Assembly: GCF_021533195.1 (NCBI RefSeq)
Contig: NZ_JAJNKB010000001.1
Location: 186,001-250,000, forward strand
DNA from: Portibacter marinus
GTDB taxonomy: Bacteria > Bacteroidota > Bacteroidia > Chitinophagales > Saprospiraceae
DNA length: 64,000 nucleotides
Direction: 5' to 3'
The notes under the pieces are model-generated. The model saw nothing but the letters and a program-made list of their open reading frames with translations, searched no databases and had not been told where the DNA came from. Of this stretch, positions 36,537-45,379 are shown piece by piece; positions within the stretch are counted from its first letter, which is position 1; each line of letters opens with the position of its first letter. A program made the position numbers and the translations under genes.

Positions 36537-37697
36537 ATGAAAAGTATAGGCAGAATTATCATCTCGGTCCTACTCATCGTCGTAGGATTTTTCGTTGGGA
36601 CTGCATGGAATAACGCCCAGCAACCGGAACAAGCCTCAGAAAAAACAGTAGCTTCTACAGATGAAGCTGGTGAGGTTTCATATCAAAAAGATCGGGAACG
36701 TGATCCTGGGGATCTTCCGATAGAATTGACACCCCATGAGGTCAAAACCATCAACCTGTTCGAGCAAGCTGTACCATCCGTAGTTTATATTACTACCAGT
36801 ACCATCAAGAGAGATTATTGGTCCAGAAATGAACAGGAAGTTCCTGCTGGATCCGGTTCTGGCTTTGTGTGGGATGAAAATGGGCATATCATTACCAATT
36901 ATCATGTGGTCCGTAGTGCTTCAAGTGCCCGGGTTACCTTTGCCGATCAAACCAGCTATCAGGCTGACTTGATTGGTGTTGCACCTGAGAAAGACCTGGC
37001 TGTTTTAAAGATCGACTATACCGGCGGCAAACTGGAGCCTTTGCCACTAGGCATATCTGAAAATCTGAAAGTTGGTCAATCTGTATATGCCATTGGAAAT
37101 CCATTTGGACTGGACTATACTTTAACCACCGGGGTAATAAGTGCTCTTGGTCGAGAAATCAATTCGCAATCGGGCAGGCCTATTAGAGATGTCATACAAA
37201 CAGATGCAGCCATCAATCCAGGAAATTCAGGCGGACCTCTTTTGAATTCAAGTGGACGATTAATCGGAGTGAATACTGCCATTTACAGCCCCTCAGGTGC
37301 AAGTGCCGGAATCGGATTTTCTATCCCGGTAGACGTGGTGAAATGGGCAGTCCCGGATCTTATTCAGTATGGCAGAATCCAGAGACCTGTGCTTGGGGTC
37401 GAGTTGCTCACAAACCAGCAAGTGGCAGATCGAATGGATCTTAACGGCGCATTGATCATCAATGTCACGAGAGGAAGCGGGGCAGCCAGAGCGGGCTTGA
37501 GAGGAACCACGAGAGACGGGAATGGAGAAATACAATTGGGTGATGTCATTATAGGAGTCGAGAATGTCGATGTGGGATCCAATAATGATTTAATTCTTGC
37601 TTTAGAAAAATATAATGTAGGCGATGTGGTCAATGTGAAAATTAGGCGAGACAATAAAGTGCAAGATGTCGAAATCAAATTAGGTAGCAGTAGTTAG
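36537..37697 (+). CDS. Deg/HtrA-family periplasmic serine protease
   Basis: A 386-residue trypsin-like protease with an N-terminal membrane anchor (IGRIIISVLLIVVGFFVG), which decides the ATG at 36537. The catalytic triad is His123 (TNYHVV), Asp153 (EKDLAVLKID) and Ser231 (NPGNSGGPLL). One PDZ domain follows (VLGVELLTNQQ, LGDVIIGVENVDV). Membrane-anchored single-PDZ forms resemble DegS, but the family also includes general periplasmic quality-control proteases. It is divergent from the aminotransferase gene with under 40 bases between starts. Confidence 0.95.
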   Translation: MKSIGRIIISVLLIVVGFFVGTAWNNAQQPEQASEKTVASTDEAGEVSYQKDRERDPGDLPIELTPHEVKTINLFEQAVPSVVYITTSTIKRDYWSRNEQEVPAGSGSGFVWDENGHIITNYHVVRSASSARVTFADQTSYQADLIGVAPEKDLAVLKIDYTGGKLEPLPLGISENLKVGQSVYAIGNPFGLDYTLTTGVISALGREINSQSGRPIRDVIQTDAAINPGNSGGPLLNSSGRLIGVNTAIYSPSGASAGIGFSIPVDVVKWAVPDLIQYGRIQRPVLGVELLTNQQVADRMDLNGALIINVTRGSGAARAGLRGTTRDGNGEIQLGDVIIGVENVDVGSNNDLILALEKYNVGDVVNVKIRRDNKVQDVEIKLGSSS

Positions 37698-37721
37698 AAA
37701 ATTGTTTACCTTAGAATCTTC

Positions 37722-38396
37722 ATGATAAAGCAAAATATTCCAAACTTTCTGACTTGTCTGAACCTCACGTGTGGTCTGCTTGCCATCATGAGTGGAGATC
37801 TGGATATTGGGGTTTACTTGGTGATCGCAGGAGGGATTTTTGATGTATTTGATGGTATGGTTGCCAGAGCTTTAAATGTCAGCTCACCGATCGGTGGAGA
37901 ACTAGATTCCCTGGCAGATGTTGTCACTTTCGGGGTGGCACCGGCGATACTATATTATAAGGCATTCGCAGGTGCAGGTCAATGGTGGTTTCTTTTAGGT
38001 CCCATTTGTATAGTGGTCGCAGGGGCAGTACGACTGGCCCGATTCAATGTCACAGAAAGCAAATCCAATTTTTTTGAAGGATTGGCCATCCCAGCTTCGG
38101 GATTAACCTTGTGTGGTTTAGTATATGCACGTTTTTTTCTCACTGGTCTAAGTCTAAACTTCCTGCCTTTCTTGTTCATAGCCATTGGACTGGCACTGCT
38201 CAATGTTTCCAGTATTAAAATGTTTTCCTTCAAACAATTTGGATCATCGAAAGTCAAGATCTATTTTGCTGTCATCGCTGGTGCTGGGTTGCTATCTTTA
38301 CTATTAATGCCAAGACTAACCATAGCTGTTCTAATGATTACCTATATTTTTCTGGCAGTAATTAATGGTTTTTTTATAAAAGAAACACTTTCGTAG
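37722..38396 (+). CDS. pssA: CDP-diacylglycerol-serine O-phosphatidyltransferase
   Basis: A 224-residue integral membrane enzyme that makes phosphatidylserine, the precursor of phosphatidylethanolamine. The CDP-alcohol phosphotransferase signature DG-x2-AR-x8-G-x3-D-x3-D is perfect at residues 44-66 (DGMVAR, G58, D62 and D66). The N-terminus IPNFLTCLNLTCGLLAI is typical of bacterial PssA, and about six membrane segments are predicted. It follows the Deg protease by 24 bases, probably in one unit. Confidence 0.93.
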   Translation: MIKQNIPNFLTCLNLTCGLLAIMSGDLDIGVYLVIAGGIFDVFDGMVARALNVSSPIGGELDSLADVVTFGVAPAILYYKAFAGAGQWWFLLGPICIVVAGAVRLARFNVTESKSNFFEGLAIPASGLTLCGLVYARFFLTGLSLNFLPFLFIAIGLALLNVSSIKMFSFKQFGSSKVKIYFAVIAGAGLLSLLLMPRLTIAVLMITYIFLAVINGFFIKETLS

Positions 38397-38477
38397 ATCT
38401 TTGAATCGATCTCATCGAAAACCTGGTTTTACAATGGTCTGTATTGAAGCGAATGATGTAACTTTCTAAAAAATGAA

Positions 38478-38939
38478 ATGATGAACTTAAAAAATCTTTT
38501 TTGGTCGCTATTTTTGCTTAGCTGTAGCGCTTACATGGCAAGTGCTCAAAGCTCAGATGAAGACTTGGTTAGACAAGCGGTAGAAGATTATGTATTGGCC
38601 CTCTACGAGGTAGCACCGGAAAGGATTGCGAAAAGTGTTGATACTTCCCTGCATAAAATTGGCTACTACGACTATAATGGTAAACCACAAAACCATGTGC
38701 CGATGACTTATCAACAATTGTATGATTTGGCTGGAAGATGGAACAAGGAGGGCAAGAATGCGGATGATGACAGTCCAAGAGAGATAGAAATCTACGAAGT
38801 ACATGACAAAACTGCATCTGCTAAATTGACCGCAGAATGGGGAATAGATTTCATGCATTTAAGTAAAGTAGATGGTCACTGGAAGATCATGAATATTATG
38901 TGGCAAAGACCACCGACACAAGCCTTAACTGCGCGTTGA
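38478..38939 (+). CDS. Secreted NTF2-like protein (putative lumazine-binding family)
   Basis: A 153-residue protein with a signal peptide (cleavage near SAYMASAQ). The mature part matches the NTF2-like Lumazine_bd_2 group: DLVRQAVEDYVLALYE, then VDTSLHKIGYYDYNGK, and a final VDGHWKIMNIMWQR. The family is common in Bacteroidota and mostly of unknown role. The start is ATG 38478 or the next codon. It lies 81 bases after pssA on the same strand. No active-site residues can be claimed. Confidence 0.82.
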   Translation: MMNLKNLFWSLFLLSCSAYMASAQSSDEDLVRQAVEDYVLALYEVAPERIAKSVDTSLHKIGYYDYNGKPQNHVPMTYQQLYDLAGRWNKEGKNADDDSPREIEIYEVHDKTASAKLTAEWGIDFMHLSKVDGHWKIMNIMWQRPPTQALTAR

Positions 38940-39106
38940 TACTGACCACGCTCACCTTTGGTTCCATAATTCTCCCTCAAGTTCAGTTCTCATATCCGAT
39001 TAAAATCCGGATTGAAGATTTTCATTCGATTAATACCTAGTGGCCCCAGTCTGGTCATCTCTTCTCATTTTTCGTCATCAGAATGATATATTCATTATTT
39101 TAGAGC

Positions 39107-40708
39107 ATGAACTATGTATACTGCTTTCTCTTTTCCTTCACTTTAGTGACCCTATCCTGTAAAGAAAATACAGATCAATATGATCCTCCCAATATCGTTT
39201 TCATCATGTCAGACGATCATGCATACCAAGCCATCTCTGCTTACCAAAATGATCTGATCCAAACACCAAATATAGACCGGATTGCAAGTAATGGCATGTT
39301 GTTTACCAATGCCAGCGTTACCAACTCTATTTGCGCCCCTTCCAGAGCTGTCATCCTCACCGGTAAACACTCTCATATCAATGGCAAGCTGGACAACCTT
39401 TCTCCTTTTGACACCTCCAATGTCACATTTCCTCAATTACTGCAGGATGCTGGTTACCAGACAGCTATGTTTGGGAAATTACATTTTGGAAATAATCCCA
39501 AAGGTTTCGATCAATTTAAAATTCTTCCAGGTCAGGGTGTTTACTATAATCCCGATTTCATAACAAAGGATGAGGGTCGAATCAAGATGAAGGGATATAC
39601 AACGGACATCATTACGGATATGTCGATCGAGTGGTTAGAAAAAGAAAGAAAGGACGAACAGCCCTTCCTATTGATGTATTTGCACAAGGCGCCCCATAGA
39701 GAATGGTTGATGGCTGAAAGACATATGGAAGAATACACCCAAAGAAAATTTCCTGAGCCCGCGACATTGTTTGATGATTATGATGGACGGCCAGCTGCCC
39801 AGAGAGCTGAAATGAGTATTCTGGATCACTTAAGTTGGAATCGGGACTCAAAAGTATTCAGGAACGTAATAGAGGAATTAGAATTATCGCCCTATGGTAC
39901 TGATTTTGGGAATTATCGTTTCGAACATGTACTGGATTCTGCACAGTATGCTCATTTCAGGAAATATTTCGAACCGGTTAATCGTGATTTCAAAGCAAAA
40001 TATGCTAATATGTCCCGAGAAGAGCTGATGAGTTGGAGGTATCAGCGCTATATGCAAGATTATCTGGGGTCGGTGAAATCGATTGATGAAAATGTTGGCC
40101 GACTTTTAGATTATTTGGAATCCAATGATCTGATGGAGAATACGGTTATTGTCTACACCTCTGATCAAGGCTTCTACTTAGGTGAACATGGATGGTATGA
40201 CAAGAGATTTGTCTATGATGAATCTTTTAAAACGCCGTTAATGATTTCCTGGCCTGGAAAAATTCAGGCCGGCACCACTTCTGATGAAATGGTACAAAAC
40301 CTGGATTTCGCTCAGACATTTTTAGAAATGGCGGGAGTAAAAACTACTGAGGCTATGCAAGGCGAAAGTCTCATGCCACTGCTGACCGGTCAATCAAATC
40401 TATGGAAACGAGACGGCGTATATTATCACTACTATGAATATCCGGGAGAGCACGCCGTTATGCGACACTATGCCATCGTCACAAAGGATTATAAAATAAT
40501 ACACTTTTATCACGACGAGGATTATTGGGAATTGATTGACCGAAAAAAAGACCCCCATGAATTGACCAACGTTTATCATGACCATGCATATGAAGAAGTG
40601 AGAAATCAGCTTCATCGTCAACTGGATACCATGAGACAACAGTATGGAGACAGCGATTCCTTGAGTGCTGCATTTCTGGAGGTTTACCTGAACAGAAGAA
40701 ATCAATAG
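39107..40708 (+). CDS. Sulfatase lipoprotein
   Basis: A 533-residue S1-family sulfatase with a lipoprotein signal (TLVTLSC, Cys18), so probably surface-anchored. The metal site MSDDHAYQA and the maturation motif CAPSRAVILTGKHSH are present (Cys76 to formylglycine). GYQTAMFGKLHFGNNPKGFD and LLMYLHKAPHREW, together with YTSDQGFYLGEHGW, resemble the glucosamine-6-sulfatase/heparan-type S1 subfamilies, but the subfamily is a guess. It is followed after 4 bases by a Gfo/Idh oxidoreductase gene, so the pair is probably an operon for a sulfated sugar. Confidence 0.93.
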   Translation: MNYVYCFLFSFTLVTLSCKENTDQYDPPNIVFIMSDDHAYQAISAYQNDLIQTPNIDRIASNGMLFTNASVTNSICAPSRAVILTGKHSHINGKLDNLSPFDTSNVTFPQLLQDAGYQTAMFGKLHFGNNPKGFDQFKILPGQGVYYNPDFITKDEGRIKMKGYTTDIITDMSIEWLEKERKDEQPFLLMYLHKAPHREWLMAERHMEEYTQRKFPEPATLFDDYDGRPAAQRAEMSILDHLSWNRDSKVFRNVIEELELSPYGTDFGNYRFEHVLDSAQYAHFRKYFEPVNRDFKAKYANMSREELMSWRYQRYMQDYLGSVKSIDENVGRLLDYLESNDLMENTVIVYTSDQGFYLGEHGWYDKRFVYDESFKTPLMISWPGKIQAGTTSDEMVQNLDFAQTFLEMAGVKTTEAMQGESLMPLLTGQSNLWKRDGVYYHYYEYPGEHAVMRHYAIVTKDYKIIHFYHDEDYWELIDRKKDPHELTNVYHDHAYEEVRNQLHRQLDTMRQQYGDSDSLSAAFLEVYLNRRNQ

Positions 40709-40712
40709 ATCT

Positions 40713-41702
40713 ATGAATGAGCAGATTAAATTCATCATTATTGGTACAGGCAATATTGCCATTACCTACCTTAAGGCCATTGATAAAATACCCTTAGGTA
40801 AAGTAGTTGGTTTCATTTCCAGAAGTCGGCAGGAACCCACTGATCACAATGAACTGCCTGTGTTTGAAAGTCTCAGTAAAGTTGACATTCCTTTTGATGC
40901 AGTAATTATATGTACTCCTAATGGCTTGCATCATGTCAGTGCTATTGAGGCAGCTGGAATGGGAAAACATATTCTGTGTGAAAAGCCCATTGATATCACA
41001 TTGGAAAACATTGATCTGATGATTCAATCCAGCGATGAAAATAATGTAAAACTCGGTGTGGCTTACCAAAGAAGATTTAGCGGAGATCATCCCAGAGTAA
41101 AGGCGCTGATTGATTCAGGTCAACTCGGTAGGATATTCAGCGTTGACTTAGCCATTAAAAACTATCGTGATGACGCTTATTATAACTCTGCTCCCTACAG
41201 AGGAACTTACAAAATAGACGGAGGGGGTCCTTTTATTCAGCAAGCTTCTCATTATATAGACTTGTATCATTGGTTTTTCGGTTATCCGGATCAGATTGTG
41301 AGCAAAATGGCCAAATTCGTGCATGACATAGAAGTAGAAGATCATGGCGTCGCTATTTGCACTCACAACTACGGATTAATCAGTACCATCACTGCTTCCA
41401 CCGCCACCAAGCCAGGTTTTCCGGCCAAAATGGAAATCTACTCAGAAAAAGGATATCTCATTCTGATTAATGATATGATCACAGATTGGGAAATGGACGG
41501 AATCAGCAAACCTGATGCAGCTGCTATCGATAATCAGCATACTGGCTCAGCAACTGCGGTAGTGGAAGATACGACGAATCATGAGTTCATCATCAACGAC
41601 TTCATATCGGCCATCAAGAATGATGTCGAACCAAGAATCACAGGAGCTTCGGCCAGAATGGCTACAAAATTTATTTTAGAGATTTACGACAGTCAGTTTT
41701 AA
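40713..41702 (+). CDS. Gfo/Idh/MocA-family NAD(P)-dependent oxidoreductase
   Basis: A 329-residue cytoplasmic sugar oxidoreductase. The Rossmann motif IIGTGNIAITYLKAI is at the N-terminus, and the signature HILCEKPIDITLENID carries the catalytic-region lysine (EKP). The second half contains IDGGGPFIQQASHYIDLYHW, the usual GG..-x-H motif with the catalytic histidine. It is nearly fused to the sulfatase gene (4-base gap), suggesting it processes the desulfated or oxidised sugar, possibly an aminosugar or uronate. The end faces the nucleoside hydrolase gene with a 2-base gap. Confidence 0.9.
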   Translation: MNEQIKFIIIGTGNIAITYLKAIDKIPLGKVVGFISRSRQEPTDHNELPVFESLSKVDIPFDAVIICTPNGLHHVSAIEAAGMGKHILCEKPIDITLENIDLMIQSSDENNVKLGVAYQRRFSGDHPRVKALIDSGQLGRIFSVDLAIKNYRDDAYYNSAPYRGTYKIDGGGPFIQQASHYIDLYHWFFGYPDQIVSKMAKFVHDIEVEDHGVAICTHNYGLISTITASTATKPGFPAKMEIYSEKGYLILINDMITDWEMDGISKPDAAAIDNQHTGSATAVVEDTTNHEFIINDFISAIKNDVEPRITGASARMATKFILEIYDSQF

Positions 41703-41704
41703 AG

Positions 41705-42601
41705 TCACTTACTATTCTTTATGAATGCCTCGAAGACTTTATAGAAATCTGCCTTCATTCGCTCAACGTCGATATCCCTAATGTAATGGATGCTTCTGTT
41801 TCCATTTTCCTTTGAACTGGTAATGTCAACTTCAGTGACCATAGAAGGGTCTATCGCAGCTTGAACAATGGCAAGATCCCAAATCACTCGATCCTTCCTC
41901 GAACCATCCAGATGATCTGTCCATCGGTCAGACAAAAAAGTACCCAGTGCACCTTGACCATCTAGCTTTTCTAAAACTTCCTCCCTGCTGAATTTCATCT
42001 GAGAAGCAACATTGACCGGAATGATATGCAATTCAGCCTCTGACTCCAACACCACATCTAAGGCTTGTGGGTCCATCAGACAATTGAAGTCCAACTTTTT
42101 CATGATATCGCCTTCGAAGTCATATGTTGTTCCCAACCAATAAATCTTCAATTTGTCTGCTATCGATGGTTCAATATAGATCGCTGACCCGATGTTTGTC
42201 AACGCACCTAAGACCACTATCGTTAGTTGTTCTTTGCCAATTGTTTTTTCAGCTTCTTCAATAATTTGATAGGCAGCTGCAGAATGTTGGGCCATATCAC
42301 CCCAATCATACATTCTGCCTACCCCACCCCTTAAAGTCAGAGTTTTGCTGCCGATTTCACCCACTAAAACCTGGTTCAATCGGTGACTGTTTTCCATGGT
42401 TTCTTCGATGGCCCACTGACTGGCCTGCCACTGTGCGGCATTCAAAGCGATAATATTCCAGCCTGGCTCTAATAATGCCCTTGTCACTGCAAATAGATCA
42501 TCTACTTCATTACCCGTATCTGCGTCCAATATGATACGTTTTCCACCTTGAGCAGATAATTCGAAAACTATGAAAAGTAGCAGTAGTATATGAAACTTCA
42601 T
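41705..42601 (-). CDS. Secreted inosine/uridine-preferring nucleoside hydrolase family protein
   Basis: A 298-residue protein with a signal peptide (MKFHILLLLFIVFELSAQ). The calcium/active-site motif ILDADTGNEVDDLFAV is complete, followed by LTIVVLGALTNIGSAI and a late conserved WDLAIVQAA segment. The family hydrolyses N-ribosyl bonds of nucleosides, but exported members in polysaccharide loci may act on other glycosides. It is 11 bases downstream of uxaC on the same strand, an unusual pairing for nucleoside salvage. Confidence 0.88.
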   Translation of the reverse strand: MKFHILLLLFIVFELSAQGGKRIILDADTGNEVDDLFAVTRALLEPGWNIIALNAAQWQASQWAIEETMENSHRLNQVLVGEIGSKTLTLRGGVGRMYDWGDMAQHSAAAYQIIEEAEKTIGKEQLTIVVLGALTNIGSAIYIEPSIADKLKIYWLGTTYDFEGDIMKKLDFNCLMDPQALDVVLESEAELHIIPVNVASQMKFSREEVLEKLDGQGALGTFLSDRWTDHLDGSRKDRVIWDLAIVQAAIDPSMVTEVDITSSKENGNRSIHYIRDIDVERMKADFYKVFEAFIKNSK

Positions 42602-42612
42602 GAGGTAAGGAA

Positions 42613-44022
42613 TTAAAAATTGAAATAGGCTTTTGCATTCCTATAACAAATATCTTTAACAATAGACCCCAACCAATCCATATCATTGGGCAATTCGCCA
42701 TTGTGGACATCCCGGCCAATCAGGTTGCAAAGAATTCTTCTGAAATATTCGTGCCTCGGAAATGAAAGGAAGCTTCGGCTATCGGTAAGCATTCCTATGA
42801 AGCAACTTAACAAACCCATATTCGATAAGGCGTTCAGTTGCTTTTCCATGCCGTCCTTCTGATCTAAAAACCACCAAGCTGCACCATATTGTACTTTCCC
42901 TTTAATGGCGCCTGTATTGAAGTTACCCGTCATGGTGGCAATCATCTCGTTATCCCTGGGATTCAGATTGTATATAATGGTTTTGGGCAAGGCTTTTTCA
43001 TTGTCCAGTGCATTTAAATAGTCAGATAAATCTTGAGCTAAAGTGAAATCTCCAATGCTATCAAAGCCGGTGTCCGGTCCTAACTCTCTTAGCATTCGAT
43101 CATTGTTGTTTCTTAATGCTCCCAGATGCAATTGCATGGTCCATTGCTTCTCGCTATATAATTTGCCCAATTCATGCATCAAGCCGGACATAAAAGTTTG
43201 ACTTTCTTCATCCGAGATACTGTAACCTGCCAATCTTTTACAAAAAATATCATCCAGTTCCTTTTCGTTTGTACGTATGGAAAATATTTTGCTTAATCCA
43301 TGATCTGATAGCTTACAGCCAAGTGTTTCAAAATCATTAATACGTTGTTTTAAAGCTACCAAAAGCTCGCTATAATTTTCGATTTTTTGACCAGCCGTGA
43401 TGGATAATGATTCAATGTATGATCTGTATCCTTCTTTACTGATCATGATGGCTTTATCCGGTCTGAAAGTGGGCAGCATCTTGAAGTGATTGTCCTGTTC
43501 AGAAAATGATTGATGAAAATTCAGCTCGTCCGCAGGATCATCAGTTGTACAGACCACTTCTACATTCATTTGCTTTAACAAACCTTTAGCCGAAAATTCA
43601 GCCGTCTTAAGTTTTTCATTACAAGAATCATAGATGTATTCCGCCGATTCTTTGTTTAAGATCTGATCAATTCCGAAATAGTTTTTCAATTCCATGTGAG
43701 TCCAATGAAAAAGTGGATTCCGCATAGTATATGGAACAGTTTCTGCCCATTGCAGAAATTTTTCTTTGTCTGTGGCAGCGCCTGTGATGTAATACTCTTC
43801 GATTCCGAGAGCCCTCATTGCTCTCCACTTATAATGATCTCCATACAACCAAACTTGCGTTATATTATCGAAATGTCGATCCTCTGCTATTTCTTTGGGT
43901 GGAAGATGATTGTGATAATCTATAATGGGTAAGTCCTTGGCATAATTATGAAACAAGTCTTTGGCGACTTCGTTTTCCAAAATAAAGTCATCGTCCAAAA
44001 AGGGCTTAATCTTCTGTATCAT
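42613..44022 (-). CDS. uxaC: Glucuronate/galacturonate isomerase
   Basis: A 469-residue cytoplasmic isomerase that converts D-glucuronate to D-fructuronate and D-galacturonate to D-tagaturonate, the first step of uronate breakdown. Diagnostic segments are LPIIDYHNHLPPKEIAED (metal-binding HxH), VEVVCTTDDPADEL, QLHLGALRNNNDRM and LLSCFIGMLTDSRSFLSFPRHEYFR at the C-terminus. Length is normal. It is 60 bases downstream of rimM and followed by a nucleoside hydrolase gene. A 10-bp A/T-only inverted repeat lies 4 bases upstream of its start. Confidence 0.95.
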   Translation of the reverse strand: MIQKIKPFLDDDFILENEVAKDLFHNYAKDLPIIDYHNHLPPKEIAEDRHFDNITQVWLYGDHYKWRAMRALGIEEYYITGAATDKEKFLQWAETVPYTMRNPLFHWTHMELKNYFGIDQILNKESAEYIYDSCNEKLKTAEFSAKGLLKQMNVEVVCTTDDPADELNFHQSFSEQDNHFKMLPTFRPDKAIMISKEGYRSYIESLSITAGQKIENYSELLVALKQRINDFETLGCKLSDHGLSKIFSIRTNEKELDDIFCKRLAGYSISDEESQTFMSGLMHELGKLYSEKQWTMQLHLGALRNNNDRMLRELGPDTGFDSIGDFTLAQDLSDYLNALDNEKALPKTIIYNLNPRDNEMIATMTGNFNTGAIKGKVQYGAAWWFLDQKDGMEKQLNALSNMGLLSCFIGMLTDSRSFLSFPRHEYFRRILCNLIGRDVHNGELPNDMDWLGSIVKDICYRNAKAYFNF

Positions 44023-44025
44023 CGG

Positions 44026-44054
44026 TATTATTATTGACCTGCAAAATAATAATA
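44026..44054. promoter_or_regulatory. A/T-only inverted repeat upstream of uxaC
   Basis: TATTATTATT (44026-44035) and AATAATAATA (44045-44054) are perfect complements around a nine-base loop. The dyad starts 4 bases before the uxaC ATG. It could be an operator for uronate control or simply AT-rich sequence; no protein is known to bind it. Confidence 0.3.
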
Positions 44055-44082
44055 AAGTGCTAATTTGAACTACCAGGCAGGG

Positions 44083-44619
44083 TTATTCCCCAGTATTCAG
44101 GTCCAGAAGTCCTTCGGGAATTTCTACGTAAATTGTTTGTTGGTCCTGATCAATGGCCGCAACGTTGGAAAAATTGAGCGGGATCAAATATTGGTGCTTC
44201 TGACCTTGAACTACAGCTATTTCCTGTTCTGGATACTCTTCTATTTCCTGAATAATGCCAATTGGAATTTGCTCTTCTTCGTCGATTACTGAATAACCAA
44301 TTGCAAATGCAAAGGTCTTCTTTTCTTCCACTTGAGATACATTTGCTAACTGATCTTTATGAAGATACATTGTTCGTGAGGCCAGTTCTTTTGTGTCTTC
44401 AGGATTATGACAACTTTCAAACTTGATGAGATTGTTATCGTAATCTTCGATGAAATAAGGCACTAAACAGCCTTTCAAAAGGAAAAAGCAATGTTCACTC
44501 TTTGCTAGAGACGAATCATATTGTTCCTCCACAAAAGTTCTCATTTGACCATTTACTCCATATGATTTTTTGGCGTAGCCAATCTCTGTATAATCCGGAA
44601 AATAATCAGTTATGTTCAA
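44083..44619 (-). CDS. rimM: Ribosome maturation factor RimM
   Basis: A 178-residue 16S rRNA processing factor. The N-terminal barrel begins YTEIGYAKKSYGVNGQMRTF, corresponding to the family's IG-x-I-x-K-x-HGxxG, and the C-terminal PRC-barrel ends with YVEIPEGLLDL, a RimM hallmark. It is not with the common partners rpsP and trmD. Its start overlaps the end of the upstream lipoprotein gene by 14 bases, so the two are likely translated together. The sequence is diverged in the middle but complete. Confidence 0.9.
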   Translation of the reverse strand: MNITDYFPDYTEIGYAKKSYGVNGQMRTFVEEQYDSSLAKSEHCFFLLKGCLVPYFIEDYDNNLIKFESCHNPEDTKELASRTMYLHKDQLANVSQVEEKKTFAFAIGYSVIDEEEQIPIGIIQEIEEYPEQEIAVVQGQKHQYLIPLNFSNVAAIDQDQQTIYVEIPEGLLDLNTGE

Positions 44620-45352
44620 CGAGTGTCTGTTTTAAGATAAAGCCTTTCTCTGCCCTGTCCTTCCATGCAATATTCACATCAGCATTTTGAGAATCAAGGA
44701 TAATATTCTCCTTGTATATTAAACCTGTTCCTCTGGCATACTTTTCTATGGCATATCGACGGGAAATCACATCTCTTATGGTGTCGCTTTCAGTTTGAAG
44801 AACAGTTGCTACCTGATCATACTGAATTCCCCCAACTTCTTCAGGAACATCAACGGATATTAATTCATATTCATCCCAATTTGCATACATTTGAATGATT
44901 TCTCCAGCAACTGTTATTTGTGTGAACTCATCAAAGAATATATGCCCGTTCCAACTTCTGCCTTCAAGGGCGGGAAAAACGAACTTGACAAACTTTAGAT
45001 TCTCTTCCGTGCGAGTAACGCGTGCATTGTTCTTGTGGGTAACCCAAACGTCAGTGACTTGCCAGGGTTGCATGGCATTTTGACGCCAGAAACGCTCTAT
45101 TCTATAGATCGTATCTCCTGCAAGATCTACAAATTCCTCCACCATTTCCTCCTTGATCTGAGAACTGCTTTGAATAATCTTGGCACCCAAGTCATCGTAA
45201 ATCGTAGAATCCACATCATAGATCCATGACATTCCTACCCCTACTGGGTAGTAGTCGTATCCAAACTTATTGCTGTCAAATTCTTCGGTAGTCTTTTCAC
45301 AAGAAGCGAAAGCGATCAATAAAACAAATGCGAAAAGTAGATCGAGTCTCAT
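44606..45352 (-). CDS. Lipoprotein of unknown function
   Basis: A 248-residue protein; the ATG at 45352 was chosen because MRLDLLFAFVLLIAFASCEK is a clean lipoprotein signal (Cys18). The mature part is predicted mostly beta with a conserved feel (GYDYYPVGVGMSWIYDVDST, GRSWNGHIFFDEF, YARGTGLIYKENII). Proteins of this shape are common in Bacteroidota and unassigned. It lies between mnmA and rimM on the same strand; the mnmA stop is 27 bases upstream. Genes around it act on RNA, which gives no hint of a role. Confidence 0.8.
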   Translation of the reverse strand: MRLDLLFAFVLLIAFASCEKTTEEFDSNKFGYDYYPVGVGMSWIYDVDSTIYDDLGAKIIQSSSQIKEEMVEEFVDLAGDTIYRIERFWRQNAMQPWQVTDVWVTHKNNARVTRTEENLKFVKFVFPALEGRSWNGHIFFDEFTQITVAGEIIQMYANWDEYELISVDVPEEVGGIQYDQVATVLQTESDTIRDVISRRYAIEKYARGTGLIYKENIILDSQNADVNIAWKDRAEKGFILKQTLVEHN

Positions 45353-45379
45353 AAATGTTAAACCACTCAAAAAATCAAT

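Noticed and set aside
38418-38430. AAAACCTGGTTTT as a possible terminator after pssA
   Set aside because: The loop is too short for a stable hairpin with the full stem and there is no T-run after it.
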